DNA of 64,000 bases from Hippasteria phrygiana (taxonomy: Eukaryota > Echinodermata > Asteroidea > Valvatida > Goniasteridae). Location of the stretch: NCBI GenBank assembly GCA_037893225.1, contig JAZGUH010000112.1:558001-622000 (forward strand), given 5' to 3'. The notes below the pieces were generated by a model. That model searched no databases. It was given only the letters and a program-made list of their open reading frames with translations, and was not told the DNA's origin. Position numbers and translations under genes: made by a program. This document shows, in pieces, positions 15,401 to 55,402 of the stretch; positions within the stretch are counted from its first letter, which is position 1; the number at the start of each line of letters is the position of its first letter.

Positions 15401-18400
15401 CACAAAGTGGGCGGCTTGGATGATGCGACGGACCTCAGCCCCATCCGATACAAGCAGAACCTGCAGATGAAAGAAAATTGTTGGAGAATTTATTAATACT
15501 CAAACTAAGAGCAAGTTCAGGCGTGATCTATAGTTCGAGCATTAGCTTTGTGTACATGTATGTTTGGAAGTGTACATGTAGTCTGTCTCCGTTTATCCTT
15601 AAAATATCACAGGACTAATCTAAATGTAAATTTGCCCTGGAGGTATCGGGCTATTGAGAAAATATTTCGCATCACTGATTTAGCAACAGCTGTGGTATTT
15701 GACTGCAATATGCAAAAAAAAGACAAATATGCAAAACAAATATACAAAGAACATCAGGTTTTTATTTGTTTGTACATGAAGCTAGTGGTACTGGAATTGA
15801 TGGGCTTTTTGGTCACAGTTTTTAAGTTACGGCTGCTAAGTCCATGATTTTTTGGGTTGTACCAAATTGATAGTTTATTGGCATCTTTCCAATAACACAT
15901 TTCTCAAACAACAAACCTACGATAAGTAACAGATTCAATAAGTTTCAAATTTGGACTTTCAGATTTTGAGTGGGATGATTCTTATTCCTACAGCATCAAT
16001 CTTTCTACGTTCATGTAGCACAAGTTAGTCTTGGGGCAAGACGTTGTTACGTAGAGAGATACGCGATAACCCGCCGCCGCGAGAGGGCGTTATCACGACG
16101 AACCATTCTCAGCCACGAACCGCCAGTAACAACGTCTTGGGAATTTCTTAAAATCTCCTCCCGAAAAAGGGGGAAACTCGTGCGCATGCGCTAATTATGT
16201 ATGTAAATGCCAAACATTTTCACATTTTTCTCTTCACGTACGCGCACACGTATATGAAAAAGAGTTACACAATAGTCTGGTAGCTAGCAAGTTATTAAGC
16301 GTATGCTACTGGCCAAAGTTTGGGGGCTGGATAACGGATCGAGCTGCAGGCCGGTCGACTAGCGGCTGCGTGTGAAATCGACAGCTAGCTACATGTGCAA
16401 ACATCGATGTCACTCAGTTGCGTTCAATTTCTGCAGTGACGTGATGCCTGCCGTGCATGCATGCAGTAAGTCTTTCTATATGTACAATGTGCATGTACAT
16501 GTAAAATCGATCAGTTTCATCGTGCGATAGTCAGGGGGTTAGACCTATGCATAATGTATTTTTTAGGTGATTATGCAAAGTACGTAATACGGGCTGCAAT
16601 CATTGGGCTAAGCAGGTGCGTGCGCACAACACGGCTTTTACGAAATTCCCAAAACATTGTTACTGGTTTACTTGTTTGTGGCTGAATGATTCGTCATGAT
16701 AGCACCCTCTTGCGGCGGTGGATTATCGCGTATCTCTATGTAACAACATAGACTGTTAAGCACAAGTATGTAATAAAGATAATATATTTTACAAGGCCCA
16801 AATAGGGTGCGCAGAGAAGTAATGTTTTTATTTCTTCTCTATTTCCTTAGGGGGGAAATCCATTAAGTTGAATTTAATTCCATTAAGTTCATGGATGTAG
16901 CAGCTTCAGCTGTTTTTAACCTCTTCATGAATACAGCCATGGCTGCGGTTTGAAGAAGACCACCAGGTCAGTTGTCATCTATACGCGCATTCCTGTGCAG
17001 GGTTCTCCTCATGTACAAACTTGCGTATCGGCCCGATACGCAATTATTTCTGCCCGATACGCAATTATTTCTGCCCGATACGCAAAAAAACTGCCGATAC
17101 CCATTTTTTCATCCCCGATACGCACAATAGTACGGCTCAGTATTATCTTACATGATGCAGGTCCATTGCATGGCGTAAGGCCTAGCTTGCAATTTTACAT
17201 GTCCGCCGAAATCTAGACGAAAAAGCAGTAAATCTTCCTACATTTTCCGTGTCGTACACGACGTACACCGTGCAGATACGTACACATCGCACCGCCATGC
17301 ACAACGCGTGGCCAAACAGTACATGTATCGGCACCACACACGAGTTCCTTGTGGTCGGTGTCGCCCCAAATCTGAACCTCCGTTGTAGGACAATTCTTTG
17401 TGCACGCACCTTCCTGTGCGCGTGCGTTCTCTTGGTGCTGGTCGTGTGCTCAATACGCTAAGCAGGGGCAACTTTTATGAGGGTTAAAATTTTGCACTAC
17501 ACCATTTGCAGTGCTTACAAGATCGACCCCACGCACGTCAGGTTTTTTTTCATGGCCGTAGTTCTTTGTATTAAAGGCATTTACGATGGGGACGAGATTG
17601 TTGGACGTTGCCAAGTCACCACGTTTTTGTCTCGCGCGTGGCGGAAAAGCAATCAAAAATAGGGTCTTTTTTAAACCAATACATAACATCAGCGGTCCGT
17701 GCACGCCGCGCATGGAAACCCATATTACTTGCAACTGATTTTAATGGAAACTATTTTAACCATGGAGGAAGGTTCCTTCCTCCATGTTTTAACGAAAGGC
17801 CTAATTTTGTAAAATTAATATTAACGTTAGTTTCAATATTTTAATTGAATTTTGTTCACATGAATTTTTTAAAACAACACAATGATTTATTTACAGCATT
17901 CTAACAAACGGGCTAACCGCCCATGGGGGAACCCCTGGCCAATTTTCTTTTTCACATGAATTAAAAAAAATTATTTTGGCATAAAAAACGGGCTAACTGC
18001 CCATGGGGAAACCCCTGGCCAATTTTTGGGGTACTTTTCTTGTAATTTTCAGGGTTTTTAAGCTATAGCATGCATAAAACAGTACACCTATTACAAAACA
18101 TTTTTTTTTATTGTAGCTTGAAAATGAAACATTTTCTTTATGGCACTCCCAAAAGGGTAAGCTCTGGCAATTCTTTTCTACTTTATTTTTAATGACTTGC
18201 ATTCACGTTTCAGGAATGCTGTGCTCATTGTGCCGAAAGCACCACATGAGGCAGGGGACTTATGTTGCATCTGAAACTTGGAATGGCTATTTTGTGACTA
18301 GAATTACTAGTCCAGAAAGGAAAAGTGGTCATTTGATGAAATGTTGATATCCTAAATTAAAAAATCCTAAATTAAATCTCTCATGTTTTTTCCTGAGAAA

Positions 18401-21400
18401 AACTACTTGAAAAGACCAGGAAATGCTCTAAAATGCACCAGAGAGCATCTAAAGTCCAAAATTTTTCGGGCCCCTTAGGCGGGCCCCGAACCCCACGCCA
18501 TGGCTTCGCAAATTGTCAGTCAACCACAAAATAAATCCCCCACAGTTTTGAAAAATCCTGGGGAGAACCCTGCTGTGCATATTAAATCCACTGTTTGCAT
18601 CACACTTGGCTGCAAAAGCCCGTCCTGGCATACTTGTTAGATATTTTTTATGCCAAATAATTTATGACACAGTGTTGAATGGCAAGCTGGATATGATAAA
18701 ATGTATAAGTAGAGAATAATGTCCTTGATTATTTACATGTAAGCTTGATGAGCATGAATATACAAATGTATGTGTACCGAAAAAAAAATGAACACAGAAA
18801 AAAATTCTGCAGTTGACCTGTCTTTCCTACATGACAGAAACAAAAAGAACTGCTTTGTGTTACCTTGACAGTTGCCTGTAGTAGTCTCCTTGCAGCCGTC
18901 ACCATGTTTTCCTTGGCGACGTCAGAGTGTGGCTCAGCCTGTAGTCTCTGCACAGCCATGAGTACATTGCGTCCCGTGGACTTCATCCCCTCACAGGCTT
19001 TGGGCATGTCGGAACAAAGCTCCTACGAAGAATCAATATGAATTTGAAAAGCAATTAAAGACAGGCTACATGTACACTTTATACCTCTTGAATATGGAAA
19101 AACGTCCATAGCCGCGGTTTGAAAAAGACTACCTGGCTGGTTGACATCTATAGGCACATTCCTGCACTTACTCAATCCATTCATTTTTTAACTATATTGT
19201 TTTTTAATTGGGAGTGTCATGAATAGATGGAGCTTATTTATAATATGAAAGGGGCGTGGGGGCTCCGAGTGAGATGAATATGACCACCCGATTCAGTGCG
19301 GTGCCTATTTTTTGCGTTTTTCACTTGACCGCACATCTCCAATCCTGGCATACCAGAACCCCATCTATAACAGCTGGATGCATGGGGTTAATGGTGACAT
19401 GTAATCTCCATTGATTCTGTTATTGGACAATTTAGATGATCATTGGTAGCACTTGGTCTTTCCAGGAAGATAACTTCTCCCTGGATTAGACTGGTCAAAG
19501 TTTGTATAGTAAAAATACACAGAAGAATCACCACACCACGTGGAATTTCTTTTGCAGTTCTGATAATAACGCTGGACTTCTTCTGAAGAAGTGGCTTTAA
19601 GATCTCTGTCTCAATTTGGATTCTCGTTATTACACAATGTATGCATTTTTAAACATTTAGGCATGTACTGCAAAACGATAGATGTCTAGCACGAATTGGT
19701 TTAAAGAGGAATTCTGTGTGGAGGACTGGCTCGCTGGAGCAAGTCAAAGGTTGTACGACCGGTAATCGTGCAAGAATGGATTTGCGCAATTGATCACTCG
19801 TGAAGGAACACGCTTGCGATCTACCAATCAGGCAGGGTAGAACTTGTGCAATCGGTAGATTGCGCAGAATCGGGTTCATGATCTGTTGATCGTGAAAATT
19901 CCCTGCCCTGGGCAATCAACGAGTCTTTGTGGGATCAACCAATGTTTGCATGATCGACCAATGCTTATGCGAACAACAGATCAGGATATCGTGCTGCCTA
20001 CGCGAACACGTAATCCCACAGATCTACCGATCATGCCCAACGAAACCACACGTATACGTACAGTGTATGATCACACCAACTGTCGTATTAAACTGTAAAG
20101 AAAGAGTTACATGTTTGTACAAATGTACGTGTACAAAACTCGGCGATTGTGTAGTGACAGGCCCTTTTTTAGCTTCAGCCAAATGACAAGTCAAGGATTT
20201 TAATATCATTCCACAGACTTTTTTCAACTAAAAGCAGACTTCTCTTAATTCTAGTTACACCATTTTTTCTAATTTTGAACAGCTTCTTAGTGCAGAAAAT
20301 GTTATTTTCTTACGCATTTTACGGTTGGTGTCATGCGTCATGGTGATCGTCACCTTTATTTTTGTGTAGCGTGTTGTCATCACTATCATTTCCCAAAAAA
20401 TTTTACTCGAGAAAAAAGACCTGTCCTCTATCCAAAACATTCTTGTTGGTGTTGTTGATTGCTGAGAGAAATCTGTGTCATTTTGTAGTTTTATGTAGAT
20501 TGTGTATTGTAAAATAAAACAGCCAATTATGTCTGCCATGAAATAACAAAAAAGTGACAAAAAAGTCCCCTCTAGCGCAGCATAGCCCGCTGAGGCCATT
20601 TGTCACTGCGGGCAGCAAACAAATCCGACGTCATAAGAGGAACTCCTCTTTTGTGTCCAACACTAGGCACAAAAGGGGAGTTCATCCAATAAAGTCAGAT
20701 TTGTTTGCTGCCCGCAGCAACAACTTTTAGACAAATGGCCTCAGCGGACTATGCTGCGCTAGAGGGAACTTGATAAAAATAGCCATTTTTATTTTACAAT
20801 ACGAAATCTATATAAAACTACAAAATGACGCAGACTTCTCTCAGCAATCAACATCATCTTCAAATATTGCAAACTACGTATAGTGTGGTACAGTGTACAA
20901 GTCCAATAATTTTAAAGTGGATTTTTGTTCCCTTATAAGGAACAGGGCCCGTATTCGCCCAATACTTGTACACGTACCTCATCTGTGGACTGGCTGATGA
21001 GATTTTGCCCAACTTGGACCAGATCCTCAGTGGCTCGGAGTACCTGCTGGGCAAAGGGAACCAGGTTGGGCAGCTTGCCCCCTTCTCTCTCTGCTGACTC
21101 ATTTAGAATAATCAGCTGTGAAACCTGTGGCAATTGAAAAAGATAACAAATAAAGATCCTATAAAGTTAGGACGCCATATCATCATGGCATCCTTCTTGG
21201 GCTACAATGTACATGTACAAAAAAACATGTATGTCTGAGCTACTTCCAGAATTGTAAGGTTTTCACAAACCTTACACAGATGAGAGACACATAGAAACTG
21301 CTGTGGAAAATTCTTTTTAATTTTTTTCATGATCCATAACTATCTTGTCACGAAATTTTCTGCCCCAATGCATTATTTTGATATTGCTATGTACGCGTGG

Positions 21401-23723
21401 GTTAGGTTCAGTTCCTTGAAATGTCACTCGAAATGGTGAAATTTTACGAGAATATCGTTGAACATCGTTTGTTGTCAACAGAGTGGTGATTCCTGTGTGG
21501 TCTTGTTAAGCGATATTCTCGTAAAATTTCACCATTTCGAGTGACATTTCAAGGAACTGAACCTAACCCACGTGTACATAGCCATATCAAGATAATGCCT
21601 ATGAAATGTTGGGGCAGAAAATTCTGTGACAATAGAGTTACGGATCATAAAAAAACATTGAAAAACAAATTCTTCCACAGCAGTTTCTACCAATGTATGT
21701 CTCTCTGTAAGGTTTGTAAAAACCTAATTAGTTCTGGAAGTATGTCTGAGCATGTAGCACAACATCAGCAAAATCTGTGAAAAATCAGGCAGAAATCAAC
21801 GTGTATACACTGTACAGTAAACACAAACTTTCTTCCATTATAGGCCTATATGTTTGAAGTGTTTATTTTGCCATGAACCGGTCTTGCCTTTTTACTGCTA
21901 TTCAGCCGGGAAATCCTCTGAGCATGCGCAGTCAGTCGTTTCTTGGCGAGCTCAACTTCATATAAACTGCTCTCGATCCCTGCCGAGTTGGCACGTGGTC
22001 GAGCACCCCCCCCCCCCCTTGCGAGGCTCAAGCCCCCCCCCCCCCCCCTGGGTGCACCACTGTGGTCGAGGGGTTAATGCTGGCAACTAGTAAGCGACAG
22101 CACTACTCTGTACGGGTTCGATCCCTAGCTCTGCTGTGTATTTGTTTTTTTTTTCCTTAAAAAAAATGAAATCACTTTTTATGTAGTTTTAAATCAATTC
22201 AAATCCTGATTTAATTGCAAATAATAAAGCACCTTTTTTCTGATTCATGGCTAGGCTCTAGAGGATTCTTTTTAAAAGGAAAACAAAGTCTGGTTGTGAC
22301 GTCACAATGGTAAAAAGGCATTGTGGAAAGGAAACAGGAGTAATGTTGGCTCCGTATGCCTTCCCACAATCCCTTTTGACCATTGTGACGTCTCAACCAG
22401 GCGGTACTTGCGATAAGGTCTATGATTGGCATGGAACCATACTACTTTACGTTATGGTATACATGTATGTAAAACACTCACTACGCATGCCCAGTGCCGT
22501 GCCCGGTCAAATAGCTAAAATAAGCCGATGCCGGTTCACGGCAAAATATATATGCAGTGGCTATTGTTATGGCAGCCGGACTTTATTTCCCTATTAAAAA
22601 ATTTTCCACTGAAATCAAAGCAGGGAAGAAAATTTAATCTACTTAAAAAGATAACCATTTGATTAAAAACCTAAATTCTAAAACTTAAACGTAGTGTACA
22701 CGATTGGTAATCCTCCAATTTGTTTTTAATGAATTATTACGAAATACCTTACTAGACTGTAAGTTAATAGTAGTCTCAATTATCCTGTGAAATGATGGCA
22801 CCAGGTGTGCTGTCGTTGTCAAGAAAAGTGGAAATATATATCGTTTTCCAACGATTTCTAGCTGGAAATCGTTGGAAAACTGTCATGTAGCCTTTAGTCA
22901 AGGCGTGCATGGCTAACCAATCGAGTGGCGCGCCCCAGACATGATGGCATATCCGGGGTGCGTCACGTGCCCAGATAGCCACGCGCGCCTTGACTAAAGG
23001 CTATCATCAGGCCCGACGGTTGAAAACGAACGCCGTTTTTCTCACGTTATTTCGCCATCCAACAGCGCAAAACTTTGAACAGGTCAATGGAACGATATTT
23101 CCTATAAAATACTAACCCCCAAATCCGCCCATTTCTGAAAATTGAAACAATGACCAATCATGTACACCACCTTTAAGTTAACAAATCTTTTCGAAAATTG
23201 TTTATTTTTTTTAAAAATCGGACAGCGCGGCATGGATTCGATCTAGGGTACGTCCCTTGTCCGAGTAACTTGGACCCTTTATCGCCTTTTTTAACATTTG
23301 GACATGATCATGTCCAAATGTTAAAAAAGGCGATAAAATTATAAAAGGCGATAAAATTAAAGGGTCCAAGTTAATACTCAGACTAGGTTATGTACGTCCC
23401 CATCTATTAAAATCAACGCCGTACCAATCGAGCTACCGAAGCGCTCTGGCAGGATGGGCAGTTGTATTAAAATCTGATATACGTTCGCATTGTCACAATT
23501 GTGTTTTTACCATGCTGTAACATTACTAATAGCATTTGAAAGTCGCGTAACTAGCTGCCGTAAAAATAGCCACTGCAATATAAATATAACCGCTGCCAAA
23601 ACTAAACTTTTTTTTAAAAACCACTATTTATCATGTTTATACCTGTGCTGCAATTGGAGCTAAAACTCTCTCGATTGAGCGAGTTTGCACCATCGAAGAC
23701 AAAACATTTCCCGCTGTTTCCAT
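481..23723 (-). CDS. VCL: Vinculin-family cytoskeletal adhesion protein (3' end outside window)
   Basis: Exons in coding order: 23643-23723, 20978-21124, 18864-19022, 15338-15460, 13219-13398, 9270-9446, 7041-7187, 5319-5549, 4062-4191, 1652-1861, 858-1055, 481-684. Every junction is GT-AG with a compatible phase, giving about 662 residues. The start (METAGNVLSSMVQTRSIE) continues into the vinculin head pattern VLAPIAAQ-VSQLIILNE. Exons 3-5 follow vinculin closely (GAEVRRII; DRRQQDLTQ), and exon 11 carries VEASEDPIFR, like the conserved vinculin helix before the proline-rich linker. Vinculin links integrin or cadherin complexes to actin through talin or alpha-catenin. The proline linker and actin-binding tail must lie left of position 1. 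The middle is about 200 residues shorter than in vertebrate vinculin, suggesting loss of central repeats, so a divergent paralogue is possible. Ungapped N-terminal alignment favours vinculin over alpha-catulin. Family call strong; orthology less sure. Confidence 0.88.
1162..1635. mobile_element. GGCCAAGTAAAA-type TIR element
   Basis: Inverted ends of about 40 bp (AGGCCAAGTAAAAAAAATAC and its complement, with GTTGATCGTCC inside). It ends about 15 nt inside the intron that follows vinculin exon 10 (donor at 1650-1651). It contains CAAGATGGCCGCC at 1242-1254, a YY1-like motif. Confidence 0.82.
2860..3871. repeat. Local segmental duplication split by a hAT-like MITE
   Basis: The segment at 2887-3021 (AATGGGACTAGCTCGGCCCC ... 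CATGCCAGTCCAA) recurs at 3259-3307 plus 3770-3871. A shorter third copy lies near 2745-2800. The MITE 3308-3769 interrupts the second copy. Confidence 0.8.
3308..3769. mobile_element. hAT-like MITE (TAGGG..CCCTA ends)
   Basis: Starts TAGGGGTGTACATTTTCGAA and ends TTCGGGACAGCCCTA. Flanking 8-mers ATCAAGGG (3300-3307) and ATCAAGAG (3770-3777) differ at one base. It has many AATATTCGAAT-type palindromes and is inserted in the second copy of a local duplication. Confidence 0.85.
4526..4673. mobile_element. Compact 148-bp hairpin element
   Basis: GGGAATAAATATGTGCTGGG and its inverted partner enclose a second hairpin (CTTGGGGCCTGGA / TCCAGGCCCCAAG) and a third around ATAATGA. It would form a nearly continuous cruciform and lies in vinculin intron 8. 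Confidence 0.75.
5607..5795. mobile_element. TTAACCTCTTG-type element, truncated
   Basis: Starts TTAACCTCTTGGATACGGAA and includes CCATGGCTGC, ACCACCTGGCCAG and CATTCCTGCGCATAC, shared with copies at 19083, 45602 and 51676. It lies in the vinculin intron between exons 7 and 8. Confidence 0.75.
6305..6620 (+). mobile_element. 5S rRNA-derived SINE
   Basis: CTACCGAAGTTAAGCAACGT and AGTACTTGGATGGGAAACC (6340-6393) match the 3' half of 5S rRNA, which carries its internal promoter. The tail contains CCTTCGGATGGGACATTAAG and CGTAAAGAACCCAGAGCACC, a SINE/LINE-type 3' segment. It is too diverged for a 5S gene and lies in vinculin intron 7. Confidence 0.78.
6690..6943 (-). mobile_element. tRNA-derived SINE (minus orientation)
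   Basis: On the minus strand it starts GTCAGGTTGGTGTAGTGGTT (A-box) with CCGGTTCGATTCCCACC (B-box), and the body includes GGTTTTCCTCCCACTA. A second copy is at 54955-55402. A CTG/TTG microsatellite follows at 6944-6975. Confidence 0.78.
7203..8424. mobile_element. hAT-like element with GATTTAAATC ends
   Basis: A 1222-bp element flanked by a perfect 8-bp duplication ATCAAAAC (7195-7202, 8425-8432). Ends are rich in GATTTAAATCA repeats, facing inward. It contains a 19-base G run at 7773-7791. It lies immediately upstream of the acceptor of vinculin exon 7. Confidence 0.82.
8625..8755. mobile_element. Inverted pair of tRNA-derived heads, collapsed copy
   Basis: GAAAACTGGCAGGAAGCGGG with ATTCGAACCTGCGAC at the left pairs with GTCGCAGGTTCAAATCC and CCTGCCAGTTTTCTTTG at the right. 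Each arm carries a tRNA B-box (GGTTCGAAT-type). It is a shorter version of 56466-56712. Confidence 0.75.
9771..10170. mobile_element. hAT-like MITE (TAGGG..CCCTA ends), second copy
   Basis: A 400-bp element with ends TAGGGCTGTTCATTTTCGAA and TTCGGGACAGCCCTA, flanked by the perfect 8-bp duplication ATGGGCAA (9763-9770, 10171-10178). Same family as 3308-3769. Confidence 0.9.
10736..11131 (+). pseudogene. Cys-rich CXC-like reading frame in a TTAA-flanked element
   Basis: A 131-codon frame whose residues 33-77 hold regularly spaced cysteines (CTCRNSC, then CPCKCAQQNC, then CRCG). This resembles the tesmin/TSO1-type CXC zinc-binding pattern. The rest of the frame is unlike any protein I know. It could be the last exon of a transposon protein or a decayed fragment. 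A stop lies just upstream of the ATG, and it is antisense to the vinculin gene. Confidence 0.4.
11536..11762. mobile_element. CAGTGGCG-ended MITE (hAT-like)
   Basis: Ends CAGTGGCGTAAAC and TTTACTCGCCACTG form inverted repeats. I found no matching 8-bp flank, so the element is old or imprecisely bounded. Confidence 0.55.
12624..13203. mobile_element. TTAACC-type element with a nested tRNA-derived SINE
   Basis: Ends TTAACCCCTTG and CAAGGGGTTA, with GCAGCCAAGC and TAATGGATTGAAAATGCA near the right end, as in the copy at 49702. A SINE (about 12803-13050) sits inside. Its right end reaches 15 bp from vinculin exon 5 (donor at 13217-13218). Confidence 0.72.
12803..13050 (+). mobile_element. tRNA-derived SINE
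   Basis: A-box TGGCCTAGTGGATACGG and B-box GGTTCGAGACC (12810-12873), then a T-rich stretch and a tail with GGAGGATTTTTTTAAAAGGG repeated twice. The same tail motif appears at 22250-22290 and 60005-60050. Confidence 0.7.
13805..14055. repeat. Interspersed repeat, copy 1
   Basis: About 240 bp shared with 47148-47375: GCCACTC, GTTGCCAGCCC, CCACCCTTA, CAGATCTAAATAGA, AAATTATCCCAATT, TAGACCCAGGCG, GGTAACTTCCACC. Probably a SINE-type element; it is preceded by a GTTTT/GTTT low-complexity stretch. Confidence 0.7.
14080..14385. mobile_element. CAGGGTTCA-ended element with TTTCCAGG repeats
   Basis: Inverted ends CAGGGTTCATACAACC and GGCGTGTGAACCCTG enclose multiple copies of TTTTCCAGGA/ATTCCAGGA. 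It is non-coding, and the ends resemble hAT-like MITEs. Confidence 0.65.
14449..14697. mobile_element. Snap-back element with ~45-bp inverted ends
   Basis: AATTTAGGGTCCAAAAGTGT... at 14449-14494 recurs inverted at 14649-14697 with few differences. It has no coding frame and lies immediately left of the mariner-derived element. Confidence 0.75.
14707..15083. mobile_element. mariner-derived snap-back element
   Basis: About 125-bp inverted ends (CGAGGGTCGGCTGAAAAGTT / inverted near 15083), flanked by TA. The centre (14858-14980) reads KVSARWVPHLLTPDQKRFD in the plus frame, matching the conserved mid-transposase segment of mariner proteins. It is a non-autonomous relic. Confidence 0.85.
16039..16752. 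mobile_element. TIR element with ~120-bp imperfect arms
   Basis: GTTGTTACGTAGAGAGATAC at the left and its inverted counterpart at the right (ATCTCTATGTAACAAC) extend into matching GATAACCCGCCGCCGCGAGAG / GGCGGTGGATTATCGCG blocks (about 20 bases each). It lies in the vinculin intron between exons 3 and 4. Confidence 0.75.
16916..18640. mobile_element. TTAACCTCTT-type element, interrupted
   Basis: Left part 16916-16999 (TTAACCTCTTCATGAATACA, GCCATGGCTGCGG) and right part from about 18573 to 18640 (CATCACACTTGGCTGCA). It is split by the 17000-18572 element. Confidence 0.7.
17000..18572. mobile_element. GGGTTCTCC-ended element nested in a TTAA-type element
   Basis: Inverted ends GGGTTCTCC and GGAGAACCC. 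Flanking CTGTGCA repeats (16993-16999, 18573-18579) lie where other family copies read CCTGTGCATACTCAATCC uninterrupted. The interior has four GCCCGATACGCA repeats near the left end and an 84-bp tandem duplication near 17910-18020. Confidence 0.7.
19083..19391. mobile_element. TTAACC-type element
   Basis: Contains CCTCTTGAATATGG, TAGCCGCGGTTTGAAAAAGA, CATTCCTGCACTTACTCAAT and ends GCATGGGGTTAA. It starts about 60 bp upstream of vinculin exon 3. Confidence 0.75.
19700..20065. repeat. Degenerate ~20-bp GATC-containing repeats
   Basis: Variants of TTGGTAGATCGCACAAG and its complement (GATCGACCAATG, GATCAACCAATG, GATCTACCGATC, GCAATCGGTAGATTGC) recur at roughly 20-bp spacing on both strands. Origin unknown; it lies in vinculin intron 2. 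Confidence 0.45.
20445..20862. mobile_element. Long snap-back element left of vinculin exon 2
   Basis: Arms of about 200 bp: GTTGTTGATTGCTGAGAGAA... (left) and its inverted match ending near 20862, with GCAGCAAACAAATC / GATTTGTTTGCTGC toward the centre. The spacer is short and there is no coding frame. Confidence 0.82.
21228..21752. mobile_element. Long snap-back element right of vinculin exon 2
   Basis: Arms of about 240 bp. GAAATGTCACTCGAAATGGT near 21420 recurs inverted near 21530, and outer parts (GAAACTGCTGTGGAA; CTTCCAGA) also pair. The loop is about 60 bp. Confidence 0.82.
22064..22300 (+). mobile_element. tRNA-derived SINE, related tail
   Basis: A-box-like TGGTCGAGGGGTTAATGC and B-box GGTTCGATCCC (22064-22133), then T/A-rich sequence and TTCATGGCTAGGCTCTAGAG plus TTTTTAAAAGG, as in the SINE at 12803. 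Confidence 0.68.
22685..23176. mobile_element. TTAA-flanked GTAGTGTACAC-type element
   Basis: Ends TTAAACGTAGTGTACACGAT and ACCAATCATGTACACCACCT plus TTAA. It holds an inner hairpin around CAACGATTTC/GAAATCGTTG (22849-22877). It lies in vinculin intron 1. Confidence 0.8.
23221..23460 (-). mobile_element. tRNA-Lys-like SINE interrupted by a 135-bp fold-back
   Basis: On the minus strand: GGTAGCTCGATTGGTACGG (A-box), a loop with ATTTTAAT as in tRNA-Lys, and GATCGAATCC (B-box) after the insertion. The insert (23257-23391) is a hairpin with CTTTTTTAACATTTGGACAT arms and a perfect 9-bp duplication, GTACGTCCC (23248-23256, 23392-23400). It lies in vinculin intron 1. Confidence 0.75.
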
Positions 23724-24048
23724 TTCTGACATCTACTAGGCCTATAAATATTACTTTTTCAAGGTAAAACAATTAACAAATTTCCCCCCACCGACACCAA
23801 GCCTGCCCTGTCATGTTGTAGACTGAGTATCAGACGTTGTTGCATGCGTTGCATGCATTGCATTGCATATCACGAGCGGCTATTCCATAGACTAGTCATG
23901 TTGTGGCATCTGGGAAAAATGTAAAAATTTAGTCGGGACCACATCAAACAACAACGGTGGCCTGCTTTAAAATCCCTATAGAAACAGGACGCCAAACGTG
24001 TTTGGTTTTAAATTTCCAAGCATTTACCCAGAATGCATTGTAAACAAG
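23724..24048. promoter_or_regulatory. Divergent promoter between the vinculin-family gene and LAP3
   Basis: Only 325 bp separate the two start codons, which face away from each other. I see no TATA box at a usual distance. CAAGATGGCGGCG (24045-24057) spans the LAP3 ATG and matches the YY1 consensus AANATGGCGGC, often found at starts of TATA-less genes. The exact transcription starts cannot be read from sequence. Confidence 0.6.
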
Positions 24049-54528
<30,480 letters not shown>

Positions 54529-54954
54529 AAGCATCACTTGGTGAGAGTGAGGAGGTTCATAGTCCAACATCTGTGTTTCATCCCTATTAAACTGTGCGAC
54601 AATGTAGTTTCTTGTAATTTGGGGATATATACGTTTGTTGCATACCTAATGAGGGTCATTAAAAACTCAAACATTATGATGCAAAAGACCTCTGATGCTT
54701 TAAATGACAAATTTGAATTCATAAACATCAGCAGGATATTGTACAGACAAAATATATACATCTTCAAACTCAGAATGCTTTTGTCACATGTGGCTTGAGA
54801 CCGGTGTCATACGAAAATCAGACTCCTTTTCCCTATTACTGGTTAAAACCCCTTCACGTGACCGACTTTTTTAGTCTAAGGCATGTGCACTACTATGAAT
54901 GAGCCCGTATTTCATAGTGACTAAAATTCACGCGACTTATGATGTGACCCTGTT

Positions 54955-55402
54955 AATTATCCTGGGTTGCTTGTTCGGTGCATTAACGCTGTTCTCCCTC
55001 ACGTTTTAATTGAGAGAAGGTTACAACAGTGTGGCAGTCGAGAGTCAAGACCACTTTAAGACCATTCACAAGACCAGCTTGTAGCAGGCACAAGTAACAG
55101 GCATAAACCATGACAAAGGAATGCTTTTGTTACAGTTCATTTGAATAGCTTAAGACTTGGATTAAGACTGCTGGTCTTGTGCTAGTCTTGCAGGGTCTTG
55201 CGTGGTCTTGTGATGGTCTTGACTACAACACTGGGTTACAAAGGAAATTTCAATTTTAGTTGCGGGAGGAAAACTCCAGATGGATCTAGTATTTCAGGGG
55301 GAAACCGCGCAATCGGGTACGGACTGAAATCCACATTGTGCACCTGGGTCACCAGAAGTAGAAGGCGAGTAAAGAACTACTATGCCAATCTGACCATATA
55401 AT
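54955..55402 (-). mobile_element. tRNA-derived SINE with ~190-bp insert
   Basis: Matches 6690-6943 at both ends (CCTGGG...TCTCCCTCA; CAGAAGTAGAAGGCGA...AATCTGACC). Between about 55035 and 55225 it carries extra sequence rich in AAGACC/GGTCTTG repeats. It lies downstream of LAP3. Confidence 0.72.

Noticed and set aside
18864..23723. Alpha-catulin (CTNNAL1) as the identity of the left gene
   Set aside because: The first exons align without gaps to vinculin, including the 49-residue exon 2, better than to catulin.
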